Assembly: GCA_018806985.1 (NCBI GenBank)
Contig: JADANN010000391.1
Span: forward strand, 682,001 to 746,000
Direction: 5' to 3'
Length of the DNA stretch: 64,000 nucleotides
Origin: Angiostrongylus vasorum
Taxonomy: Eukaryota; Nematoda; Chromadorea; Rhabditida; Metastrongylidae
Part shown: piece after piece, positions 45,400-57,244 of the stretch
Layout: each line of letters starts with the position of its first letter
Position numbering within the stretch: position 1 is the stretch's first letter
Notes under the pieces: model-generated
Database searches by the model: none
Seen by the model: only the letters and a program-made list of their open reading frames with translations
What the model was told of the DNA's origin: nothing
Made by a program: the position numbers and the translations under genes

Positions 45400-46285
45400 A
45401 CAGCAGTTCTTCTCGATGTTGACCAGTACATCCTTTCTTTATCTCAGTGACCCGTCGGACTTGCTCAATCAAACTTGACTTTTGAGAAAAAAAAGACCTT
45501 TTTTTTAAAAAAATTTTACTGTGCTTTGCGAGGAGGTAGTTACAGTTCTGCGAGTTCTTTTGTAACTGCTGGGTTTCCGAATAGAAACGTCTAACTTTAT
45601 CTCAGCTTTATAAGATCCTACTGAGAAGTAGCAATCCCTCATAGTAAATCCGTATTTCGACACCTAGGCTTACGTCTTTCGAGCATGATGGCAGATCTGA
45701 ATGCTCTGGCTATAAAGATGCTCTCACATTGTTCCTTCGATATGTAGCCTGATTATCAGTCTACTACTTCACTGTGTGAATAAATTTTGATCTTACTACG
45801 TAGTGGTAAGAATGAATCTGTGGAAAGTAAAAATATTTCCGCCTCCAGCTGATAATTTGGAAGTCGCGAATTCTTTCGCGTGGTGGTTAAATGACAAAAG
45901 TTGGTAGATTGGGTCGGACAATCGCTCTGTTTTTCAGGTATTCTGTTCTCTATAGAAGTAATATGCACATATTATGCTCTAAGAAACCAAGTGGACTTTT
46001 TGCTGCACTTTGTATTGCCAGTACTTTTCGAGTAGTTCTTTTCGTGCTCAACGCTTCAAATGGTGAGCAACTAGTTCATTTTCAATGCCGTTTTCTTCCT
46101 TTCCTCTAGGAGTTTCTTGCAGGAAGTACTGAATTTTCTTTTTACGCAAGTGTCTATCTGTGAAGATTTTCAGAGAGTGCAGAGGCCTGCTGTCAAACTC
46201 GGATTCTGAATATGGTTTTTATCTCGAAGACTTGCCGATATTTGGAGTGATTGAGCTCGTCTTTCTACTGTACGCGTTTTTTGAA
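45400..46285. other. no recognisable feature
   Basis: Two short opposed frames (about 70 codons) at 45756 and 45891 only. Confidence 0.4.
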
Positions 46286-46289
46286 TTGT

Positions 46290-46645
46290 GTTTTCAATAC
46301 AACTGCAAAGATGTTGAGAAATGAGCAAAACAAGAAACGTCAGATGGTCTTTCACGATTGCCCCCTGCCGGGACTCACGTGCAATTCACCACACGAACCG
46401 AGCCCCTTGCTTTGCCTTTCTCCCAGCCAGTTTTTTTTTCATTCCCTTTGACGAGCTGATAGCACCGATAGAGTAAAAAAACTGACTAACAGAATGGCAA
46501 AGGTTCTCGAATGGTGCTGTGGATAACAGGCAAGCCTTCGGGAAAGATGATCGCGGATTCGCAGCCCAGATGAGGCTTGTGGTTGTATTTCAAATCGTAT
46601 CCTTTCACGAAAAAGAACAGACAGAAAGTAAAAGATAAGTGAAAG
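46290..46645. repeat. SINE-B variant in inverted pair
   Basis: Minus half 46290-46478 (AAACGTCAGATGGTCTTTC.. CTCCCAGCCAG) and plus half 46480-46645 (CTGACTAACAGAATGG.. TTGTGGTTGTATTTCAAATC). tRNA-like box B ATTCGCAGCCC in the plus half. Confidence 0.6.
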
Positions 46646-46684
46646 ATAAAACATCGCGTTCTGTAGTGTTTCAGTTTCTTAAAA

Positions 46685-46915
46685 ACGATTAAGCTCCGAT
46701 TTCACAAAGAATCGTTGGAGGTGATTGAATGGATAATCTGTTACAGTGACTTGCGGTGTCATACCGATGTGTCGAGTCAGTGCTACTGTCCTCCCAAACA
46801 GATCTCGTACGAGTTTGCCCAACCCATATTGATAGAAGGCTTGGTGAGCCTGGGTCGCTGGATCGAGCGCAGGTGTATGGCAGAGCACCTCTGTCCACTG
46901 TGCTGCAAAAACGCT
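46685..46915 (-). repeat. SINE-A copy, diverged
   Basis: GAATCGTTGGAGGTGATTG, TACCGATGTGTCGAGTCAG, GAAGGCTTGGTGAGCC, and head GTCCACTGTGCTGCAAAAACG. Confidence 0.8.
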
Positions 46916-46919
46916 TCCG

Positions 46920-47485
46920 TAAAACATAAGAAGTATAAATTAACCACTAAATAAAAAAATACTAAGGAGAAAGCCGTTACCAATATACATCTTCGGATGG
47001 TGTCTACAGTTTACATTAAGCCATTGCAGATCTTCTTCGGAATACAATTTTAATTATTTTTGTTGTTATGAGCGCAAGGAATTAGAGCAAAACATACCAT
47101 ACCCTGAGATCAAGCTTTCAGTGAAAGCGAATATCAATAATTGGCGCGGGAATGTCGGTTATAGTTGGCCCTTTCATAACCTTGTTAGTTCGTTTCGTCA
47201 TGGGACCTGGTTAACCACACTGTTGCCACCTGTATACCTTACTCAGTCCCTTAATAATGCTGTAGAAAAAAGCCATATTTCTTCTTATCCCTAAGTAGCT
47301 ATTTTGTTAGCCCAGCTTACCATACTCATTGTTTTATTCCTCATTGTGTACAATCCATCTAGTTGACATCTCATCTGTCTTTATCAGTTGCAGATTGGTG
47401 CATTGGTGCATGAATTGCATAAATATAAGTTTGGTTCTCTGTGACTGGCGATGTTCGACATTTGAAGTAGCGTTTGTTTGATTTG
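46920..47485. other. no recognisable feature
   Basis: Nothing recognised. Confidence 0.4.
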
Positions 47486-47489
47486 GTTA

Positions 47490-47762
47490 TTGACCAGCTA
47501 CTGGGATTGAACCTTGTAAACCGAGACATTTTTGATCGATTAAGCGAGAACGGCCGAACCCAGCCCATCTCACACTTCATCACGTCGTCTACTGAAAAAA
47601 GCGATGTTTCAGTAGACTGGAAGAATCGAAGGTGACTTGTGTTTCCGTAAATCTAACGAATGCATCTGGTGACTGTTTGTTTTCAAACCAGTCGAAATCG
47701 TCATCGACGTGTGCTGCACAACAGATGACTCAAATGAAGCTGCAGCAACAAGTACCAGTAAG
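47490..47762. other. coding-like stretch, strand unresolved
   Basis: Plus strand: acceptor GATGTTTCAG at 47613, frame RLEESKVTCVSVNLTNASGD.. to ..MKLQQQVP, donor CCA|GTAAGG at 47758. Minus strand: HVDDDFDWFENKQSPDAFV.. and, after acceptor CGCTTTTTTCAG, DDVMKCEMGWVRPFSLNRSK.. with donor ACAAG|GTTCAA. Both look like exons. No family is recognised on either strand. Confidence 0.35.
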
Positions 47763-47930
47763 GACAGTTTTGAGTATATTATCCGGGGAACTGTTATTAT
47801 TCTTGCTAAAATATAATACTGCATTAGGGCTTGCTAGGCTAGTTTTAAATGAAGTAATGGGATTTAGCTATAGAACTAAAATCAGTGCGAATTGTAGAGC
47901 AACTTATCATGAATGTTGTCATTAATAAGC

Positions 47931-48242
47931 TTTAACACTGTTCCCAAGGGCGCGCGTGGCGCAGTGGTCGGAGGGGCCATGCAGCACACGTGAACAATCG
48001 ATCCATCCGCTCATGGCCAACAAGCTTCCCATGCCTCCGGGGTTTGGCAAATTGGCAGCAGACTTGTCAGGTTAGCAGCACTGGCTCGTTACATTGGTAG
48101 GCCACCGCGAGTTATTGTAAAGGCCAGATATGCATTCAATCACCTCCAAACGATGCTTAATTAAGTGGAATGCACGGCGCGTCCCTCAGGGATTGATCAA
48201 TGCCGAATGCTTTATCCTTTTTATCCTTTTAACATCGTTTCC
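47931..48242 (+). repeat. SINE-A copy with imperfect target-site duplication
   Basis: Head GGGCGCGCGTGGCGCAGTGG at 47949, CTTTATCCTTTTTATCC tail at about 48210. The flanks TTTAACACTGTTCCC and TTTTAACATCGTTTCC look like an aged duplication. Confidence 0.9.
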
Positions 48243-48244
48243 AC

Positions 48245-49040
48245 GTCATAACTAAAGTGACATCCACGTGAAATCTGCAGAAATCCTGTGGAAATTCTGT
48301 TCTAGGAAAAAGCAGGTTCTCGGAAGAGAAGGAAACATTCTAAAGAGAACTGGGAGAAACCCACAGAAATAAGCAAAGTAAGAAGCTGGATTTTTTAAGG
48401 CTTGGTGAGATTGACAAGATAAGTCCTTGTTCCAATGGGATTTTACACGTTTTCGGATTATTCGGAAGAGATCGGCGTATTCATTCCAGTTTCAATCCAC
48501 CAGAACTGATTCGGCGTTACTTAATGATTTGCGAAAAAGGCTAGGAACTGCCAAGTTAATTTTCGTCTCGCCAACCTGTTTCTTAGTGAGTTAGCTTCTT
48601 TTGCTGAATTCCATCTCGACTATTAGTGTTAAGGTTCGCAGTGGTAAAGTACCAGTCAGTGAAGCGATGGTTGAGGGATACTGTCGTCGATCAAGTCTAG
48701 TAAAATCTAGGCCAAATTCTTCCTTTTGTTAGACGACTTCCCATCACTTCTTGGAAACAATGTCGATCCTGTGACCATATTTAGCATCACTTTGCGTCAA
48801 ATGTCGTAAGTCCATCCGTAAGTGGGTTTGCACATTTTACAAAGCAGATGCAGTTATATATTCAAACCCATGGATAAGAAGCGGAATGCATTATATTGCG
48901 CACTAAAATAGTGCTCCTAATTATTCCAGGAACTTCCCAGTTAATTTTCTAAATAAGTTCGGCATCTTGCTCAATTATTCAAATTTCGGCACCATCTTGG
49001 TTCATTAGACAGGCGTGATGCTGTGAATAATGTATTATAA
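48245..49040. other. no recognisable feature
   Basis: Nothing recognised. Confidence 0.4.
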
Positions 49041-49044
49041 TTTA

Positions 49045-49342
49045 TTATTAGTATTCTAATAGGTGGTGTGGCGCAGTGTTGTGGCACTGCGACACATACG
49101 TGGAATCGAACCTCGCGCCTATGGCCCACCAAGCCCTCCATCTCTCCGGAGTCGGCAAATTGGTACCAGACTTGTTTGGGGAGATAGCAGCACTGGCTCG
49201 ATACATCGGTAGGCCACCGCGAGTTATTGTAAAGACCAGATATGCATTCAGTCACCTCCAAACGATGTTTAGTGAAATCGAATGCGTGACGCATCCCTCA
49301 GAGAATGATCAACCACGAAAGCATTATCCTCTTATTAGTATT
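49045..49342 (+). repeat. SINE-A copy with perfect target-site duplication
   Basis: TTATTAGTATT at 49045-49055 and 49332-49342 encloses a copy that reads from GGTGTGGCGCAGTGTTG to AGCATTATCC. The head has lost part of the anticodon region. Confidence 0.95.
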
Positions 49343-49344
49343 AT

Positions 49345-50440
49345 GTGCACATTTATCACGGGGTGAAAATCTCTGATCGCAGAAGAATCTTATTTTGGCT
49401 TCGAATTCCACCAACTATGCTTACCATTGATTTATGTGTTTATATGATATTTCGAGCTTTTATGATCTTAGCAGCAGTTGCATGACAGACTAGTTGGGAC
49501 ATGCAGCTCATCGTCCTGACTCGGCAAAGAATTCGAGGATGCTTCGTCCAGATTTGTTCAAAACAAAAACGGAGACGTACTCATTGGCTTCAGCACACTG
49601 CGGCACGAATATATTTCATGCACTGGATGAGTTTGCCTTTCTTTACAAACAGTGACTCAGCAGAAGTATTAGAAAGTTTCCACGATTTCTTTCATATGGC
49701 TTTTTTCTTGTTTGGGTCGATTGCTGAATAGGGTTTCATGGTGGGTTTCATAGTCCATCCAAAAATCCTTTGTTCCTCGATTTTTGAGATTATGCTGTGC
49801 AATAGATAGTGCTACTGTATTGTGCACATGGTCACAGATCAACTCCCGCGCAATGGTCTAGCAAAACACACCAGAAAGTACCAAACCAATCGTAGAGGAT
49901 AGAAAATACTGACTTGGTATCACTAGGCACCATCGAGCATGCATTTCGTTCTACGATCCTAAGTGGAGTTCAATGTACAGAATATTACAGAGGGGTGATT
50001 CAGCGTTGGGTACACTATTCTTCTGTTCTTTACCTCTGTTAATTCACGCTTCTGAAAGCAAATATCCGATTCGGATACACTGTATTGTTTCTCAAAGCAT
50101 TATTTTGCGAGTTCTCTTGTTTTCTAGACCGCGCACTACTAAAATGATGTAAAAGCTAATTTTTCAGTTGCTGCATTATTGTGACTACAGTACACCCTCA
50201 CTACACAAGCTACTCCACCTTTAAACAGGCACGAATTAAGGCAGATGCGGGTGCTCTTCCTTGAGCATTAAATGCTGCATCTAAAGGTTGTAATATTTCG
50301 TTCATTCTGTCATTTTTTTGTTATTTATGCAAATCGGTTTCATATAATGTCTGGATCCTAGCACTTTTTTATTTCATTCGTTATTTCGCGTCCACCATCC
50401 ACACTGATATCAGCTTTGTATTTCTTCATAAGCGAAGTTA
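49345..50440. other. no recognisable feature
   Basis: A 76-codon plus-strand frame at 49501 is unassigned. Confidence 0.4.
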
Positions 50441-50441
50441 T

Positions 50442-50633
50442 AGGTGCAGTGTGGTCGAGGTGCACCGTCGTCACCAGAGTTTCTGTTGCCCATGGGTGAA
50501 CTTAGCACCTATGTTCCCTTTGGATCGTACCACTTCAACATCAATGATGGCGCTACCCACACCACCTCCATATGCGCATCACTCTGTTTCTTCCGAACAA
50601 GATGGTATGTTTTGGTACCTCATCAACGAATAA
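50442..50633 (+). CDS. candidate terminal exon
   Basis: After a TTATAG acceptor at about 50441, one frame reads CSVVEVHRRHQSFCCPWVN.., then LPTPPPYAHHSVSSEQDGMF, ending WYLINE and TAA at 50631-50633. The segment is richer in GC than its flanks and proline-rich. A second frame over the same DNA is also open (..FGSYHFNINDGATHTTS..), which weakens the call. No domain or partner exon recognised. Confidence 0.3.
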   Translation, partial: RCSVVEVHRRHQSFCCPWVNLAPMFPLDRTTSTSMMALPTPPPYAHHSVSSEQDGMFWYLINE

Positions 50634-50679
50634 TTAGGTAAAAAGTGGATAATGAATAAGTAACTGGAACTATAAATGG

Positions 50680-50780
50680 GTAACTAAATAAATAAATAAA
50701 TAAATAGACAAAAATAAACACTAAAGTGACAAAAACAAAAGTGAATAAAAATAATTAATAAGTAAATAGAAAAAAGAGCT
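50680..50780. repeat. AAAT-type simple repeat
   Basis: AACTAAATAAATAAATAAATA and degenerate continuation. Same motif class as the large block at 51.65 kb. Confidence 0.85.
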
Positions 50781-51124
50781 GGAATTTTCTTCCGAAGAAG
50801 TACTCCACATATCAATGAACGCGCACTGGTTTTGTGCTTATTCCTGCTACATGACGAATCGTAGGTATTGCTGGAATGGGGATACCTAAACTACAACTGC
50901 TAGCCATATATGTGAACGATTAAGCGCAGTATATTTCGAATCGGTTTACGTATGTCTATCTATCATGTGCAATTTCTGTAATTGCACATAAGGACAACAT
51001 TGCACCATTGTTGTTCGAAAATATAACCCTGCAAGGATTTTTTCACTAAAAATAAATACTGCATACATAACATATCCGAAGTGCACTTATACGTGACAGA
51101 GTACGTGGTATCGTTTCGAATCTG

Positions 51125-51649
51125 CTAGTAGAGAAAGCGCCCAAATAAACAGAACATTGGCTGCGGAACAGCTTCAAATGCTCTCAGTAATGTGACTGTA
51201 TGATGAGCCAAAGTAATGTAACATATAATAAATATGGGTATACACATCATATACCCATAGCATAGTAGAGCACCCTGTTCTGCCGGCCCGTCATGTTCAA
51301 AACCTCTCAAGTCCTCTATTTGTCGAGAAGCTACTGTTTGTTGCCTAAAATCCAGCAAGTCCGTAATCAATAAAGCTGCGCGTCTTCCCATAAAGTAATG
51401 TACTGAAGCTGAGCGGCTAGCGCTACGTGTTAGGAAATCTGTAGGCGGGAAAACAAGCGGCACTTTCGGCAGGTGTTGGCTATAGACACGGCAAACACAG
51501 GTGAAGCCTATCACGAATACGCGTATTGACTTCGATGTGCACATATTTCCACGTCTTAATTGCAACGCATTGGATTTTCTCTGGCCCATTTTGCCGCGGA
51601 GAGGTTTTTTGACAGATTTTTTGTAGCCAGTCGGCAGCATGTAGGCCAC
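51125..51649 (-). CDS. unassigned 174-codon ORF
   Basis: An open frame from ATG 51649: MAYMLPTGYKKSVKKPLRG.., ..FPPTDFLTRSASRSASVHY.., ..RAALLITDLLDFRQQTVAS.., a possible membrane segment MMCIPIFIICYITLA, ending CLFGRFLY. No family recognised. It is flanked on both sides by A-rich simple repeat. Its length is notable for this region, but splicing context was not established. Confidence 0.35.
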   Translation of the reverse strand: MAYMLPTGYKKSVKKPLRGKMGQRKSNALQLRRGNMCTSKSIRVFVIGFTCVCRVYSQHLPKVPLVFPPTDFLTRSASRSASVHYFMGRRAALLITDLLDFRQQTVASRQIEDLRGFEHDGPAEQGALLCYGYMMCIPIFIICYITLAHHTVTLLRAFEAVPQPMFCLFGRFLY

Positions 51650-52665
51650 AGTGAAAATTAAATAAAAAGAGAAAATAATGAAAGATAAATAAATAAAAAA
51701 TAAAAGATGGATCGAAATTGGATAAAAATGTAATCAAAAGTAAACACAAATGAATAGAAATTGAATAAAACATAAATAAAAAATAAATGAAATCAGATAA
51801 GAAATGAACCAAGTTGAATAAAAAAAGTAAAAAAAATTGATTAAAAAATAAACAAATGCAAACAAAAATAAATAATGAATAAATAGACAACAAAAATAAA
51901 TAAGTAAAAATGAATAAAAATAAACGGAAGTTAAATGAACACAGATATAAAACTGAAGGAAAATTAAATAGAAAAAGTGAAAATAGGCACATTTAAATAG
52001 AATTAAATAAAAATTACATAAGACGGAATAAAAGTAAACAGAAGCAAATAAAAAGTAAACAAAATTTAAATAAAAAGTACATAAAAACTAAAAAAAGTTT
52101 AATAAAATTTTTATTCAGTTTAATATTAAGCAAAAATAGGAATTAAATAAGAATTAAATAAAATCAAATGAAAACTTCAAAAAATCAACAGAACTAAATG
52201 AAAAATAAATAAAGTTAGGAAACAAGTAAATATAATATGATAATATAATAATAAACACAATTAAATGAAACTGAATAAAAAATAAGCAAAATTAAATAAA
52301 AAATAGACAAGACAAGTGAAAAACAAATGAATTTAGCTAAAATTAAATAGGAATTAAACACAAGCTAAGTAAGATCAAGTGAAGAATAAATAAAATCAAA
52401 TAAAATAAAATAAAGAATAGATAAAAATTAAACGAAATTAAATAAAAATAAATAAAATTAAATAAAAATTAATTAAAAAAAGCAAATAAAATTAAAAGAA
52501 AATAAAGTAAAATTTAGAAATAAATACAAGATAAATAAATGTAAACAAGGAATGAAGTATAAAATTAAATGAAAACCAAATAAAATTAAATGAAAATTGA
52601 TTAAAATTAAATAAAAATAAATAAAATTAAGTAAAGATGAAATAAAAATTATATAAGTAGATTGA
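51650..52665. repeat. 1-kb degenerate AAATAAA-type satellite-like block
   Basis: Almost continuous A-rich sequence built from variants of AAATAAAA, AATTAAATAAAA and GTAAACAAAA, with almost no C on this strand. Unit length drifts, so it is not a clean tandem repeat. It ends directly at the PLE terminal segment at about 52675. Confidence 0.85.
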
Positions 52666-52669
52666 GTGC

Positions 52670-52850
52670 TGGCTGAGTAGGTTGCAGTTAACTTGACATT
52701 TCCAGGTTATGAGGATGGTAACGTCCTCCGAAACGTCATCTTATTAGTAAATAAAGAATAAAGTAACAACTTCCTGTTTAGACCTCGACAGAACAGTGAA
52801 TTATTCGATCAAAGCCGAGGTTGGTCTAAAGTCGGTCGTGGAAAGTAAAA
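52670..52850 (+). mobile_element. PLE 3' terminal segment with hammerhead-like motif
   Basis: GGTTGCAGTTAACTTGACATT matches 35.1 kb. Then the motif at 52705-52740 (TTATGAGGA, GG..CGTCC, GAAAC, GTCATC), a GTAAATAAAGAATAAAG run, and the terminal block TTCGATCAAAGCCGAGG and AAAGTCGGTCGTGG. Confidence 0.7.
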
Positions 52851-52854
52851 AAGA

Positions 52855-55155
52855 ATATTTGCCTTCTTATGCACGGACCTTCTATAGGCGTCATAGCTAA
52901 GATCTGAGCGATCAAACCATTATACTGCGCATATTTATTTATATTTGATTTACTTCAGGTTTTTTCCATGCCACCATTGACGAAGGTCTTCTAATTTTGC
53001 GCTTGGGTTCGGCTTTTGCTTGAAGATTGTCGCCTTCGTTATGGGTATATAAATGCTGTTCTTGTCCATACATTTCTTCCTAGATCCCTGGATAGCCGTG
53101 ATATGACGTTGCCTTAAACCTTTATACATATATGCGTATAAACATTAGGCCAAACACGTATTAAATAAGAAGGGGTTGCTTTGAGGAAGTAAAATGAGGA
53201 AGAAATAAGCCACCACATAACTACAGCTCAAATAGGATGACTGGAAAAGTAAAGATTAAGTAAAGGGTGAGACAACAATGGAACCACGATTGAAAGGCAA
53301 TCCTGATAAGCTGTTTCGTAGTGGATGGTGCATCTACTTCCGATGGAGTGCTCGATGGTTCTCCTTGAAAGGAGATTGACGTGGCAAGGGATCATGCAGT
53401 GCCTTTCGCTATCTAGAAGCGGACAGAGGTCAAAGGTATGTCAAAAATCAGGGAGACCATTGCTCATCCAAGCTGGTAGCGGCAGCGCACTCATTTTACA
53501 CAGGACGGTACAATTTTATTCAGAGCAATATGGTAATTATGAGATAAAATATGATTGGATGTACGAATAGAGAGCATTCATTGCCAGGTAATAGGTACTT
53601 CTATAGACTAGAACATATGAAAATTGTATTCATCAGGCACTCGGGTGAGTAGTATTTAGTGATGCAAGCCTTTTTATAGTGCTTAATTTAAAGGCGGAAG
53701 ATGCCCGAACAAGCGGAGAGGTCCTGGCATGAATTGACAATATGGCTAATGGAAGGCTGTACGAAAAAAAGCGTTTCTCACCTATATTTTGTAGGACGAG
53801 ACGTTTTTCTTTCCACGAGTAGCCGGTCATCTAATCGCTGTTTATCGTTCGTCGTGAATTTTGTGTCTTGTATGTGAGATTAGAGTACGAGAGAATTGTC
53901 TTGATATTACAGGTGCAGAGTTAGAAGCTGTCTCCATGGCATGTGGTGGTCTTATGTGACTTGCTTTAAAAATGTTCTACACAACCTGAGAAATATTACG
54001 TCCTGGATTGTCGTCACACTGCTTGGTGCAACAAAATCGAATGCTCTTTGTACAGGGTACTATGAGTACTATGACTAGTTTATTGTTGCCTGAGATATTT
54101 TTTTCTTGGAGTCGGAATGTAGTCTAGGAGAAGCGTCCTTGAACCTTTACCACAGGCAGTCGCCGGAGTTTACCTATCGGAAAGAACTTCGCCATCATGC
54201 CAGCATTTAGATACTAATATGGTGATTCCTGACATGGTTTAGTGTGGTCTTATCTTCGGATGAGAGTAATGAGCCATTTTTCAGCTTTAGAAGAGGTGTT
54301 GCAGGTGAGCGTAGAGTAAACTCCCTCGCTGTAAATCGCAATTCGTCACCTCGTAACGCACCCATCAACGGTGGGACAGCATACACAGTCTATTCAGATA
54401 GACTACAAATGTAACATAAATGTATACTACAAATGTGTTACGATGTACCTAAAGACAATAATAATAAAGGCTTTGAAAACCGTATAAATATAAGACTCTA
54501 CAGACTTTAAAAAAGGGCTCTCCAAACGTCTGCACCCCGAGGATGTTATCACTCATCACATGATAACTTCATGGAGAACAAATCTTTCCATCTGTACTAA
54601 GCATGGTCCCAGACTTCAAGATAAATCATTTGCATAACATCGGCAACCTAGAGCAGCCATGGTATCCGACTGCCACAAACGGTTCCTGGTACGTATAAAA
54701 GTTTCCCCGTCCTTTAAAGTAATGCCTGTTCTAGGCTACCACTCAGACAAGGCGTGGAATATAGGACCATTCACTACCGCATAGAAAATCTTATCGGTCC
54801 TTTAATGCCATGGTATGCTTCCTGTGTTCTTTGTCCATTGTTTATAACAATATCTATTCTCAATATTCTGCATTACGAAACTCTCCATAGCACATGTCTC
54901 GATTATCCTGTCGGGTCTTTATCAGAACAAGGCATGCTCTGCGCATTCTAAATTGTGTTTCGAGCAGATATCTCTAACCTTTTCTAGCTCCCTACCTCCA
55001 GGCATTCCATAAGCACTAGAGCACAGTTTAAAGAACGATATTTATTTATCACCTTATTCGTTCCACCAACCTATAGAGAGGTGAACCGAGCGTGTTCATT
55101 TTCGCTGATGATGTCTGATACCGCTGTTGTTTCCTTTGAATTACTTAACTACTTG
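52855..55155. other. no recognisable feature
   Basis: Short open frames (81 codons at 53325, 65 codons at 54754) without motifs. A long stretch that I cannot explain. Confidence 0.4.
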
Positions 55156-55159
55156 ATTG

Positions 55160-55315
55160 CAGAAATGTTTGCAATTTCAAGTGAGAGTGAGATTAGTTGC
55201 TCAAACAGTGCGTGATACACTGAATTCAACCTCAGGAAGGCGAAGGTGCAGAAACGTTTGCCGAATAAAAGTTTGTACCAACGTCGTATTAGGTCAGTCA
55301 TGTAGAAAACCAATA
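55160..55315 (+). mobile_element. PLE terminal segment, second type
   Basis: Hammerhead-like sequence at about 55227-55263 (CTCAGGA, GGCG.., GAAAC, GTTTGCCG), then GTACCAACGTCGTATTAGGTC and CATGTAG, shared with 43.4 kb. Confidence 0.5.
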
Positions 55316-55961
55316 TACGCTGTTGTTAGCACTCCTTATTGTTCATCTTTTCTATATCTACCTGTCCTGCTAAACATATTATTGTTCATGTTTCCTGTAG
55401 AATGTATCACGTCACCCTTCACCTGTCGTTCCGTTAATCGTCGAGTGACCCTGGCCAGCGCGAGTAAATCTGCCATCTTCCCCTATCGCGTGCGACAGCA
55501 GCGCAGTGGGTTCTGATCGTTCTAGATAATCGTCGAGCATCACATCTTTCTTCTAGGCTCTTCGTGAAGAACTCTTACGATCGCGTCGGTCGTCTTTCAG
55601 CAGTACGATTGATGTCCCGAGGAATAAAGTTGCCAACGATTCTTGTCCATCGATTTCGTTTATACGTATTACTTGTCCGGCCCACCTTATCTTCGACGGT
55701 GTGGCGTATAGAACGGCGTCTTTGATCTCCGATCGTTGGCACAGGTAGGGGTTTCGGACCCTTTCTCTTACTTGTGTGAAATGGGATACTCCCAGTATGG
55801 TCATTTCATCTCCACGTTCAATAACGCTGAGAAATCACTTATCCTGCTTGCACAGCGACCGGGTTTCTGACGAATACGTTTAAACAGGAAGTATCGTGGA
55901 GTTGAAAAGTTGGGCATAGAGTCCGGTGTTCTTTGTTCTTTTCACTCCATTCTCGATGCTC

Positions 55962-56740
55962 TTAAAAGCTCCACAAGCCGCTCGTTTCCTTCTGCTCAGC
56001 TTTGGTGCTAAGTCGTTCACCATATTGATTTTTCCGACCTAGACAGAGATAACTGGAGCATTCGGAGATATTCGTTCCGTTGAGCGTCAAAAGGGGCATA
56101 CGAAAACCAATCCGTTCCTCATGAACATCGTTTTTTGCGAGATTTGGTCGAAGACCAATCTTTCCACAGGCTTTATCAAAGTCGGCAACCATTCGTTCTG
56201 CTTGGTTAATGTTTGGTGTTATAAGGACGATGTCATCAGCAAAGCGAAGATGGTGTAACTGCCGACCATCGATTTTCACACCCATATTATCCCATTCCAA
56301 TGTTCGCATGACGTTCTCGAGGGTAATGTATCGTCTTGCCTAACCTCTCTTTTGACGTCAATGCTAATATCGTTGTAGAACGGTGATGTCTTGGTTGAGA
56401 AATTTTTGGACACCTCATGAAGAATCTTTATTTAATGCATAGAGACTCCCTGACTATCAAGGGCTTCCATGACTGCTTCTATCTTATTTAAATCAAAGGC
56501 CTTCTGTAAATCGATGAAAATGAGACAGAACGGTCTCTCGTACTCTCGCCATACTTCAATGAGCCTTGTTATCGTGTGGATGTGGTCCATCGTACTAAAT
56601 CCTTTTCGAAACCGTGCTTGCTCACATGGCCATAGTTTGTCCAGTATTCTGTCAATCCTGTTTAGAACGACTCGACTGCAACTTTGTACACTCCAGGCAG
56701 CAAAGAACTGGTCGGTAGTTCCTGATATCGTGGAACTCAC
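55962..56740 (-). pseudogene. RTE reverse transcriptase domain
   Basis: Two frames. First, 56740-56432: RFRKGFSTMDHIHTITRLIE, FCLIFIDLQKAFDLNKIEAV (motif A with catalytic Asp). Second, 56309-55962: QLHHLRFADDIVLITPNINQ, the FADD catalytic box intact. A frameshift near 56400 separates them and the finger region before 56740 is broken. Confidence 0.85.
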
Positions 56741-57244
56741 TATTCTTGAATCATAGCACGGTCATGCTGCTTTTCCACTGAGTAGAGACTTTGCATTGAG
56801 AGAGATAACGTGTGAAGAGCCCAGGCAATGTGTTTATAAAGAGTAGTGAAAGGTTCTTCTGGTGTTCTGATCTTGTCCTGTCCGGACCTGTTGCTGTTCG
56901 GTTTTTAACCGGCAAAATGGCATGTCGGATTTCGGAAGGGAGAACCGGTAAGATAGTATGACATGTCCGCCGTCCTTTATTTCATACGAGGGCAGCGGGA
57001 GTGGCTACTGAATAAATATGAGAAATAATTGTTAATGCTTTTTCTTCATTGCCTTTCTGTACGCTGTAACTGATCCGTCTGGGCATCGGAGTGCAATTTT
57101 CTCGGTTTTGTAAATGGCAAAGCTTCGGTGGGCATTGCGAATGCTTTTGCCAGCCTATGCAGCTTCGACCGTAACTGCTGCTGTTCTCTCTTTGAGATCT
57201 TCTTTTATCGCCTGCCTGCATTGTTTTGCAAGTTCGGACGTTAG

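Noticed and set aside
51480..51992. 170-codon minus-strand frame rich in Phe and Leu
   Set aside because: Most of it is the complement of the AAATAAA block and reflects its composition.
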